Shown here: positions 33,175 through 41,979 of the stretch, in pieces | Layout of the letters: every line of letters starts with the position of its first letter | Position numbering within the stretch: position 1 is the first letter of the stretch | Assembly (NCBI RefSeq): GCF_000787575.1 | Contig: NW_012236529.1 | Coordinates: 806,001 to 870,000, forward strand | DNA length: 64,000 nt | Direction of reading: 5' to 3' | From: Acytostelium subglobosum LB1 | Taxonomy: Eukaryota; Evosea; Eumycetozoa; Acytosteliales; Acytosteliaceae | The notes under the pieces: generated by a model | What the model was told of the DNA's origin: nothing | The model's input: only the letters and a program-made list of their open reading frames with translations | Database searches by the model: none | Made by a program: the position numbers and the translations under genes

Positions 33175-34626
33175 ATGAATAAACAACAACAACAAGAGAT
33201 ACCTTGGACACTTCAGAGGAAGATTGTTGAGATATTATTAAAGGATGAGGTGATGCCCTTACTATGGAGACTTAGTCTTGGTTGCGTCTCTCGTAGATAC
33301 TTTCAATATGTTACCGAACTGGTTGACTTTCAACATGGATGTGATGATGTTGTACAGGCTATTATCAAACCAGGCAGCACTCTAGAGGACATGATCGAAC
33401 ATGTGAAGAGACCTCTATGTCCCGTGAAGAACATACATGTCAAGGTTACACCTTTTGGCAATTGGTGGCAGAGTGTCAACTGTGTACTCGACAACCTTCG
33501 AGAGTTGGTCATTGGACCAATGTTAGATATGTGGGAGGCTGATGATCAGAACATAAGGATAAAGGACATACCCGTGTTGGAGACCCTGCCATCATGGCTG
33601 CCTCCAACTTGCTCGCTCAGTCTGGTCGATAGCCTTGCCCCATTTAATCACCCTCTGATGTCAAGACTCAACATACTATCAATCTCCATCTCAGAGGTGC
33701 ATCAGCTTACGATCTTGGATGAGCTGGCCACCGTCATCATGAGCACACCAATCAAACTTAGCATCGAGAGTGGTTTGAGGTCTGAGTTGCTGACCACAAT
33801 CATCAAGCACCCGTCACTCGTGGCGAGGATGACTGAGCTCAAGATCAATGGCTATTGGCTTCCAAATAGCCACGGTCGATACAGTGAATGGGACCACCAC
33901 TCCATGACAGCACTTGGCCGCTTACACAACCTTGAGAAGCTGTCAATCATTCAAGCCATCACAGATCACCATGAAGCATTTCACACATCACTCGAGTCGC
34001 TCGTATCCCTGACCTTCCTTCATTTTCACTTGGACAAGAGTCATCCGCCCATCGCAGAGCTGGTCGCATCAATGTCACGAAATCATCGCTTGCGCAGTGT
34101 CAGCACCAATCATTATGCTTTACAAGATGTCAAGACTCCATTGCACTTTGATTTGGATCACATGACTTTGATGGGATTCTCTAGATTTGGAAGTGATCAT
34201 CAGCTGGCCCCATTAGCACCTCAGACACGTATCCATAACCTCACGCTCTATCAAGAGAACAACAAACTTTTTGATCGATACATTCGCGAATGTCAATCAA
34301 TCGACATACTCAGAATGCAATCGATTGTATACTTGGACTTCAAACTCATCCAGTCCAACCAATGTATTCGCTCACTAATGGTTAGCATTGTTAAAGATAT
34401 TATAATCGATCCTATCGGATGGTTGAAGGAGCTGGCCGCACACCCATCACTAGTCAACATTACATTCGACTATAGTCGACATGAAGACCTCAGCTATCTA
34501 TTCAAGCTACATGTAGGCACAGTCTACCATACCTTTAGTCTAATCAAGAGAGACTTGTCCAAGTACGATGGTCATCCTCCAACATTATGTTTCATCAGAT
34601 GTTGTCCAAGTGTCGACCGAAAGTGA
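33175..34626 (+). CDS. F-box-like/LRR-like dictyostelid protein, tandem paralogue A
   Basis: Single exon, 483 residues. The N-terminus is F-box-like (IPWTLQRKIVEILLKDE, LLWRLSLGCVSRRYFQYV). The rest has weak leucine-rich units (HNLEKLSIIQAI, SLESLVSLTFLHFHLDKS, RIHNLTLYQENN) with conserved family phrases such as LPSWLPPTCSLSLVDSL and TPLHFDLDHM. The next gene shares these phrases throughout, so the two are a tandem duplication. Such proteins may act as substrate receptors of SCF ubiquitin ligases; this is inferred from the F-box-like start only. No signal peptide or membrane segment. The CAA repeat after the start Met gives four Gln. Confidence 0.75.
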   Translation: MNKQQQQEIPWTLQRKIVEILLKDEVMPLLWRLSLGCVSRRYFQYVTELVDFQHGCDDVVQAIIKPGSTLEDMIEHVKRPLCPVKNIHVKVTPFGNWWQSVNCVLDNLRELVIGPMLDMWEADDQNIRIKDIPVLETLPSWLPPTCSLSLVDSLAPFNHPLMSRLNILSISISEVHQLTILDELATVIMSTPIKLSIESGLRSELLTTIIKHPSLVARMTELKINGYWLPNSHGRYSEWDHHSMTALGRLHNLEKLSIIQAITDHHEAFHTSLESLVSLTFLHFHLDKSHPPIAELVASMSRNHRLRSVSTNHYALQDVKTPLHFDLDHMTLMGFSRFGSDHQLAPLAPQTRIHNLTLYQENNKLFDRYIRECQSIDILRMQSIVYLDFKLIQSNQCIRSLMVSIVKDIIIDPIGWLKELAAHPSLVNITFDYSRHEDLSYLFKLHVGTVYHTFSLIKRDLSKYDGHPPTLCFIRCCPSVDRK

Positions 34627-34648
34627 TATGGAATTATTCTGGAAATTT

Positions 34649-34697
34649 ATGATCACATGATCAGATAATCTGATCAGATGACCAATCATGTGATCAT
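34649..34697. promoter_or_regulatory. Nested palindromes upstream of paralogue B
   Basis: A perfect 13-bp inverted repeat: ATGATCACATGAT at 34649-34661 and its complement ATCATGTGATCAT at 34685-34697. Overlapping it is a second perfect one, TGATCAGAT-A-ATCTGATCA, at 34658-34676. The block lies about 60-105 bp upstream of the start codon of paralogue B, and a related block precedes paralogue A. It may be a promoter element for a dimeric factor, or the 3'-end hairpin of the upstream transcript. Confidence 0.5.
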
Positions 34698-34753
34698 TTT
34701 ATTCAATTACAACCCTTGTAATAATATTTATATATATATACATACATATAAAC

Positions 34754-36202
34754 ATGGAGCTTCCATGGATGATACATAGACATATAATAGAGTTATTATT
34801 GGTCGATGATATCCTTCCTTTACTATGGCGACTAAGATTGGGTCTGGTGTGTCGCAGGTACCTCAACTATGTGGCCGAACGACTAGACTGGCGCAACATC
34901 GATTGTAATCACATGTTGATTGGAGATTTCGACAAACATATGAACGATCCCTTGTGTCCAATGACAAAGATGCATCTTGTGATAACAACATCACATCTTA
35001 AAGATGAAGAATGGCCTCTATTGGAGAGATCAAACATTCGCAACAACCTTCATTCACTCACAATCAGTCCCATATGGATGCATGAGGATATGCCCCAGAC
35101 TCTACGTCCTGCCGCGCTCGTCAAGCTTCCAACCTGGCTGCCACCCACCTGCAGACTCAATCTCAACAATATTCTAGTCAATGTTGAGCATCCTATAATG
35201 TCAAGAGTCAACACATTCACAGTGGTCGTGCATCGCGAAGCCCAACTAGAGTACCTTCGAGGGTTGGCCACCTTCATCCATAACACATCTATCAGAAGAT
35301 TGGTCTTCACAAGTTTCAATCAGGTCGCCACACTGGCTGTACTCGCTGAGCATGAGAGTCTACTCTCGCTCACTGTTGAACTCGAGATTGAATACGGACG
35401 GCGACCAGACCCAGTTGGATGGAACAGTAACTCGATGGCCACACTTGGACGACTCAAGAACATCGAGACACTCTATCTCAATCCAATGATCCGTAATTAT
35501 CAAGATGTGTTCATGGCATCACTAATACAAATGGAGTCACTGACGACGTTACAGGTCTATCTGGTCGGGTCAAACCCGGCCATCACCAAGACCCTTGCGT
35601 CCATGTCGCGCGGCGCAAGTTTGCGCAACCTATACATCGATCACATGATGATGTGCAATGTTGATACACCATTGCACTTTGACCTCGACAATCTGGAGAT
35701 CAACTGTTCATCTGTTGGTCCGAATGACAAGTTGACACCGCTCACGCGTGGATCTCGTATACATCATCTCAGACTGTATCGTGGCTCACGTAACTTGATC
35801 AATCGATATATAACAGATTGTGAGACGCTCCATTCATTAAGTATGTCATCATTGGAGGACATTGATGTCAATGCCATACTGGACAATGATAGTATACGAG
35901 CGTGTTCATTTGGTTCAGCCACCAATGACATATCAATGGATCCCTTGACACTTTTGGAATCATTATCACAACACAAGTCATTACTATCAATCAAGTTTGA
36001 AGATAGTGTTTCCAAGCTAATCAATCGACACAAACTTATTGTTGGACAACATTATCACTCATTCCAATTGATCAAGTCTGGTATTGATCATCAGGAAAGA
36101 CGATATGAGATGATTTTCATACGTTCATCCTCGTCATCATCGGTTAACATGTCTTTGAGGAGTAGCAAGGCTGATGAATCATGGATGAGTCTATTTGAAT
36201 GA
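34754..36202 (+). CDS. F-box-like/LRR-like dictyostelid protein, tandem paralogue B
   Basis: Single exon, 482 residues, almost the same length as the gene before it. It shares the F-box-like N-terminus (LPWMIHRHIIELLLVDDILP, LLWRLRLGLVCRRYLNYV) and family phrases such as LPTWLPPTCRLNLNNIL, PIMSRVN, MATLGRLKNIETLYL and TPLHFDLDNLEI. The C-terminal 25 residues are Ser-rich. A role as an SCF adaptor is inferred from architecture only. The two paralogues diverge along their whole length while keeping length and motif order, so the duplication is not recent. Confidence 0.75.
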   Translation: MELPWMIHRHIIELLLVDDILPLLWRLRLGLVCRRYLNYVAERLDWRNIDCNHMLIGDFDKHMNDPLCPMTKMHLVITTSHLKDEEWPLLERSNIRNNLHSLTISPIWMHEDMPQTLRPAALVKLPTWLPPTCRLNLNNILVNVEHPIMSRVNTFTVVVHREAQLEYLRGLATFIHNTSIRRLVFTSFNQVATLAVLAEHESLLSLTVELEIEYGRRPDPVGWNSNSMATLGRLKNIETLYLNPMIRNYQDVFMASLIQMESLTTLQVYLVGSNPAITKTLASMSRGASLRNLYIDHMMMCNVDTPLHFDLDNLEINCSSVGPNDKLTPLTRGSRIHHLRLYRGSRNLINRYITDCETLHSLSMSSLEDIDVNAILDNDSIRACSFGSATNDISMDPLTLLESLSQHKSLLSIKFEDSVSKLINRHKLIVGQHYHSFQLIKSGIDHQERRYEMIFIRSSSSSSVNMSLRSSKADESWMSLFE

Positions 36203-36385
36203 ATAAACTTGTTTAATGATATCGATCAGATACCAGTTGCCCACTCACCAATCAGGGACAGGACCATGCTCCTTGTGCGTGTGAACAATCAAAACAAGTT
36301 CGCGAAATTGAACGCAACTTCACAACACCTGACTTCACTTTCAATCAACCATTCATTCAATCATTCAACAACAACATACATACTT

Positions 36386-36428
36386 AGAGATAGAGATAGA
36401 GAGATAGAGAGATAGAGATAGAGATAGA
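36386..36428 (+). repeat. GAGATA microsatellite in the FTCD 5' leader
   Basis: An imperfect run of GAGATA/GATA units (about 43 bp) ends directly at the FTCD start codon. It should be transcribed as a purine-rich leader. Length variation between strains would be expected. Confidence 0.7.
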
Positions 36429-38104
36429 ATGAACAAACCATTAGTAGAGTGTGTACCCAACTTCTCAGAGGGCAGAGATAAGAATATTATTGATGCAATT
36501 AGCAAGGCTATTAGTGATACACCAGGCTGTACGCTGTTGGATGTTGACCCAGGAAAGTCGACAAATAGAACTGTGTACACGTTTGTTGGTGATCCCGTGG
36601 CCATTGTGAACGGCGCTCTCAATGCCACTCGCGTCGCATTCAAGTTGATCGATATGACCAAGCACACTGGCGAGCATCCCCGCATGGGCGCCCTCGACGT
36701 CTGTCCATTCGTGCCAGTGCGCGACGTCACAATGGCCCAGTGCGTGCAGTGCGCCAAGGAGTTTGGCAAACGCGCTTCCGAGGAGCTGGGCGTACCCATC
36801 TTCTTGTACGAGGAGGCCTCCGATCGTGACTACAGGAAGCAACTCAAGCAGATCAGACAGGGCGAGTACGAGGGTCTAGAGAAGAAGCTGCAGGATCCAC
36901 AGTGGGCCCCAGACTTTGGTCCAGCCAAGTTCGTGCCCTCCTACGGAGGCTCGGTCACTGGTGCACGTAACTTCCTTATCGCCTACAATGTCAACATCCT
37001 CGGCACCAAGGAACAGGCACACAGGATCGCCCTCAACGTTCGTGAGGCAGGCCGCAGCGACAATGAGCCAGGCCGTCTCAAGTTCCTCAAGGGTATCGGA
37101 TGGTACGTCGACGAGTACAACATGGCTCAGGTGTCGATGAACCTGGACAACTACCAGGTGACACCACCACACGTCGTCTACGAGGAGTGCTCAAAGGACG
37201 CTCGCGAGCTCAACCTTGCCGTGACTGGATCCGAGATCGTCGGACTCATCCCACTCGAGGCCATCCTCATGGCCGCCGACTTTTATATCAAGCGCGAGGG
37301 ACTGTTCATCATTGACGAGGGACAGAAGGTGCGTTTAGCCATCGAGCGTCTGGGCCTCAGCTCATGCAGCTTCTTCGATCCAAAGAAGCGCATCATCGAC
37401 TACATGGTCCAGGAGGACAAGAAGATCACCGAGCCCTTGGCATCCATGTCCGTGCGCTCCTTTGTCGAGCTGCTCGGCTCACGTACCCCAGCTCCAGGTG
37501 GTGGCAGTGCCTCCGCCCTCATCGCCTCAATGGGTGCTGGTCTCGGCGCCATGGTCGGCTGGATGACCTACGGCAAGAAGAAGTTCGAAGCTCTCGACTC
37601 TACAATGAGAGAGTTGATTCCACCCTTGGACAAGTATGTATTGGCTGGATGGTTGCGCGCGTACACATACTTACTCACTTTCAATCATACAACAGGGCTA
37701 TGAAGGACTTGATCCCATTGATCGATGCTGATACACATGCCTTCAACGACTTTGTAAAGGCAATGGGAGTGAAGGGACCGGGGAAGGAGCAGGCCATGAC
37801 CGATGCATTGAAGCAGGCGGTCAACGTGCCATTGGCCACGATGAGAGTGGCCAACACATGCTGGCCATCAATGATCAAGATGGCAGAGCACGGCAACATT
37901 GCCTCCAAGTCCGATTTGGAGGTTGGCGCCAAGGCATTGGAGACAGGAGCTTGGGGTGCCTTCCGCAACGTTAACATCAACCTTGTCGACATGAAGGACG
38001 AGCAATTCAAGGCGACTGCACTGAAGGAGGCCAACGACATCATGAGCAACACTGAAGCATGCTGCAAGCAAGTTTTGGACATCCTTGCCAAACGATCATC
38101 ATAA
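36429..38104 (+). CDS. ftcd: Formiminotransferase-cyclodeaminase, two exons
   Basis: Exons 36429-37633 and 37696-38104 join in frame to 537 residues, like the animal enzyme (about 541). Residues 1-180 are the formiminotransferase N domain ([32 protein letters not shown] with its catalytic His). About 181-325 is the second transferase lobe. About 340-537 is the helical cyclodeaminase ([20 protein letters not shown]). The enzyme moves the formimino group of formiminoglutamate, from histidine breakdown, to tetrahydrofolate and then releases ammonia to give methenyl-tetrahydrofolate. Both active-site regions are intact, so it should be bifunctional. The intron splits a Lys codon in the cyclodeaminase part. 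Confidence 0.97.
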
Positions 38105-38491
38105 GGTTAGTTTGTCGCTTGGAACCTTTGGTCCCATCCCCCGTTTGCCTGCTGTGAAAGGTCGCACCGCGCGGTCAGTCATCAGGCCTCAAATTATAAA
38201 AGACACTTGCTGCTCATCAAAAACAGATCAGTTCATTCAATCGCTCTCACCCACAATGCGATTTTGATCGAATCGACGCGTTACTGTATCGTTGGGGCAA
38301 CGACCGCACGCTTTTGTGATTGTTTGCTTCTGATTGTAGATGGTCCAGGGTTGTTATTGGATGATTGATGGGCAACATCTTTATAAAACTTCAATAATCC
38401 CAAACAGTTTATTACACATATTACATCATCAACTACAAATACTGATCAGTATTCAATCGATCAACTTATTTATTTATTTATTAGACCAATC
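38105..38491. promoter_or_regulatory. Intergenic region with promoter of the IPT/TIG gene
   Basis: 387 bp. A TATA-like CTTTATAAAACTT lies at about 38379-38391, some 100 bp before the start codon, and is the best promoter candidate. A second TATA-like ATTATAAAAGAC is at about 38194. The block 38120-38330 is GC-richer than most spacers with CG-rich words, and might hold a regulatory region or a small noncoding RNA, but nothing was recognised. Confidence 0.35.
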
Positions 38492-40913
38492 ATGTACAAC
38501 AACTATTCAATCATCGCCACACTATGTTGGTTGATGTTATTCTCATCCATTCATGGTATGTCCTTGTGGCCACACGTCCAACGACTCTATCCAATATCCA
38601 CCTGATACTAATCAATCATTCAATCAATCAAACACTACTTAGTTGTCAACTCCACACCAACGATCACATCAATTATTTATGGATCATATACCGCAGAGTT
38701 CTCTGGAACAAATTTGCAACAATATCAATCGGTGTCTATCTGGTCTGGTGAGGTAGAAGAGCAACCATACTATGTAACAGTTGAGTATATATCCGAAACA
38801 ACAATGGGTATCTACTTTGGCCATGATGTTCCACTTGGTGGACGTATTGTCTTTGATATGGGACTTCCAACTGAGTCCGTCTCTGTCTACTGGAACCCAA
38901 TCTGCGTTACCACCGTCATCCCTGTTCCATCACAGGGTGGTATTGTCACTGTTCAAGGCGCAATGCTTAAGTATGGCAACGGTAACAAGTTGAACATCAG
39001 CACTGCCGACCAAGGTAACAAGATATACTCTGCACTGCCCTCCTCCACGGACACCGACAACTACTTCCAATTGTCCGACCTTCAACCCATTGGTCAAGGA
39101 TACCAATCCGTCTTCTCCATGGTGCCCACCAATCCCTCTGGTACAAAGCAGTATCCCTTCACCTACCGCGTGTCCAGTATGTATTGCCCACTCAATCAAT
39201 TCATTCAATCAATCAACTAACTTGACCTTGCAGCACCTTATGTTGATAATGTGATCATATCATCTCAACCTTGGATACAGATCAATGGTGGAAGTTTTGG
39301 AATGTCTGCTCCAATGATCATTGTATCACTTGATGGTTTAAAACTTGAAGTCCAACAACTTATCAATCATTATAATATCACGTTGAAGTACAGCAACAAC
39401 AACACATATCCATTCATTGGAGACCACACATACTTCAACATCCCAGGTTACAAAGGATTCTCAATCAGTGTCAATGGAGCAGACATGCCCGAACCATACA
39501 TCGTCACCGTCAGTGAGTATATCCACCACTAAATCAACCATTCAATCATTAACTAACAATCAATCAATCACTTTAGAGCCTGTTGTTACTGGGGTGAACT
39601 CAGTACCCTATGAGGGTGGACAGGTTACAGTGTCTGGTATTAAATTGGCGTCCAATCTGTGGAGTGGAGCATATGCTCAGACATCAGTTCTGATCGGTGG
39701 AGTAGAGTGTGTGTACGAGCAAGCTATTCATCCATCCACAGAGTTGGTATGTGATATGCCCAAGGCAACAGGACAGTCATCCAACTTGCCAGTGGTCGTA
39801 GCAATCAATGGCGTGTCCTCCACAGATTCGGTCAGCTTTACCTACGGTCCAATGGTCTCTGATGCATTCCAATTCGGCAATTCGATCATTGTCCAAGGCC
39901 AGCGATTGGGAAATCAGGCTTTGCTCAACCGCACGTCATTACTCCTCAGTGACGACAGCCAACGTGTGTTGACACCTTATGCGCTACAACCTGGTGCTGA
40001 TCAATCCTCGGATCAGGTGATCTTTGTGACCATCCCCAAGAGTGCCCAACTTGGACAATTGATCAATGTGTCGGTACTCAATCTGGACTTCCTTGGAATG
40101 TGGGCCAACACCTCTACCGCCTTCACTCTGATCAACCCAATGACATTGACCCTCGTGTCTGACGTGCCCCCTGTCAGTGGTGGCAATGTGACGTTCCAGA
40201 TAAACTCGCCAGTGGCCTTGTTCCCCGACCATGTCAGTGAGGCCGACCTATACATCCCTCAGTGTGTCAAGATTGCCACTGTGCCCCACTCATCCAACAT
40301 AACTTGCACTTTGCAAGCAGGCTCTGGCAAGGACCTTTCACTCACCGTCAGCTTGATGAATGTCTCTAGTGCAGCCATCACAGGCACTTACAAATATCTT
40401 CCACCGACCGTCACAAGCGCAGGCAGTGTCGGAGTCAATGGTGGTCGCATCATTATCAAGGGTGACAACTTTGCCAACTCTACAGATCTCTCAGTTAAAA
40501 TTGCCAACACTGTGACATGTCACAATGTCCTGGTGCTTGACCCTCAAACAATCCAATGTGATCTGCTCAAGGATGAGATACCAACTCCACTGCCAACTGG
40601 ATTCCAACCACTCGAAGTCAAGGTGTCTGATCAATATGCAACTGGACTCATCTTCAAGTACACTCCAACTCCACCTCCAGTCACATCAACTTCGACTACT
40701 TCGACCTCAACAACATCACCATCATCGACCACAACTGATTCACCAACTTCAACTACAACTACAACATCAGCCACAACAAGCGGTACTCCATCGGATTCAA
40801 CAACGACCACCACTTCAACTACAACTTCACATCCAAGTGGTGCATCCAAGTTGTTGTCTGGCATGCCAATCACTATTTTGGTATTGGTACTTTCCTTTAT
40901 TATTTTTATTTAA
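38492..40913 (+). CDS. GPI-anchored IPT/TIG-domain cell-surface protein, four exons
   Basis: Exons 38492-38555, 38643-39176, 39234-39512 and 39577-40913 join in frame to 737 residues; every intron is phase 1, typical of shuffled extracellular domains. Exon 1 is a signal peptide (MYNNYSIIATLCWLMLFSSI). The body has IPT/TIG beta-sandwich repeats with their usual starts (PTITSIIYG, PVVTGVNSVPYEGGQVTVSG, PTVTSAGSVGVNGGRIIIKG). Then come about 60 residues of Thr/Ser-rich, probably O-glycosylated stalk and a hydrophobic C-terminus (ITILVLVLSFIIFI) after a small-residue site, a GPI-attachment signal. Dictyostelid surface proteins with IPT/TIG domains, such as the Tgr family, act in cell adhesion and kin recognition; whether this one does is unknown. 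Confidence 0.88.
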
Positions 40914-41067
40914 ATTAATTTATTATTGATGATGGTGAATTAATTGTGAGTTTAATTAATTGATATCAATAAATTTGTAAATATTTTTGTTTATATTGCT
41001 CAGTATGAGTAAATCAAATAATATACATTTTATACATATAGTTATAATAATAATATTAATAATAAGA

Positions 41068-41850
41068 ATGAGAATGGGATTAATTATATTATTGGTTGGA
41101 GGAGCATTAGGTGCATTTGGAGGAATATATGTATATCGTGAAGAGATAGGCGAATTTGTGAAGAGAGGTTGTAAATCAGTAAAGAATAAATTTAATAGTT
41201 TTTATCATAAAAGGGATACTCAACAAACTCAACAAACTCAACAACCTGAACAAACTCAACAACCTGAACAAACTCAACCAAAAGAACAAAACCAACATTT
41301 AGGAGTGGTACATAAATCAAATGAATTAGTTGGTGAAGATCAACCTGAAGATGTAGACTTGGAAACAAGTGTGAAGATATTATCCTCACAGAATATTCCC
41401 CAACAACCTGTCTCTAATGATCAAAAACCTACCTTGGATGAATTAAATGATGATCCCCAAGCAATTGTTGATCATTCAGAACTAATCAATGACAATGATT
41501 CCAAAGTTCCTCAAATGTCTGAAGAACTTAACCAGGACCTAGCCCATGATCAAGATCAAGTCCAAGTCCAAGTTAAGTCACCACCAATCTTTGATCCCCA
41601 ACCAAACATTGATCAATCCAATATAATGAAAATGGTTGGACAAAAACAGAATCATAATTTGAAGAGAGTGGAATCTTTAGAAGTTAACTATAAAAGAGAA
41701 ATGAATAGGACTAAAGAGGATATTGCAAAAGAGATTGAAGAGATACATAGACAGAGGATGGCAGCTCGAGGTCAAAACAATTTTCCAAGACAAAGGAATA
41801 TTAATAATAATAATAGAGTATCAATATCAATCCAACTAAATAATTTATAA
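41068..41850 (+). CDS. Small single-pass membrane protein, unknown
   Basis: Starting at the ATG at 41068 the protein has 260 residues: a hydrophobic N-terminal anchor (MGLIILLVGGALGAFGGIYV), a basic patch, a tandem Gln/Thr/Glu/Pro repeat (QQTQQPEQTQQPEQTQ), then a polar, acidic tail with a charged helix near the end (KEDIAKEIEEIHRQRM). An upstream in-frame ATG at 41005 would add 21 residues with a second hydrophobic run; the later start was preferred because the region before it is AT-rich and UTR-like. No family recognised. The last 10 codons and the 3' UTR are inside a 182-bp repeat that recurs at 46199, on the far side of the mobile element. Confidence 0.6.
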   Translation: MRMGLIILLVGGALGAFGGIYVYREEIGEFVKRGCKSVKNKFNSFYHKRDTQQTQQTQQPEQTQQPEQTQPKEQNQHLGVVHKSNELVGEDQPEDVDLETSVKILSSQNIPQQPVSNDQKPTLDELNDDPQAIVDHSELINDNDSKVPQMSEELNQDLAHDQDQVQVQVKSPPIFDPQPNIDQSNIMKMVGQKQNHNLKRVESLEVNYKREMNRTKEDIAKEIEEIHRQRMAARGQNNFPRQRNINNNNRVSISIQLNNL

Positions 41851-41979
41851 TAATAGTTAAATAATAAATAATTATTTGTTAGAGCTTGTTAGATTTCAAT
41901 TATATGAATAGAGATCTAAATTTGATCAGATTGAGATTTACAGGAGTGTGTGACTTTGTGAATGATCACACCAGTTTTT
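41798..41979 (+). repeat. 182-bp direct repeat, left copy
   Basis: Matches 46199-46380 over 182 bp with one mismatch. It covers the end of the small membrane protein gene (its last 17 or so codons as AT-rich sequence plus stop) and its 3' UTR. Together the two copies bracket the DIRS-type element. Confidence 0.9.
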
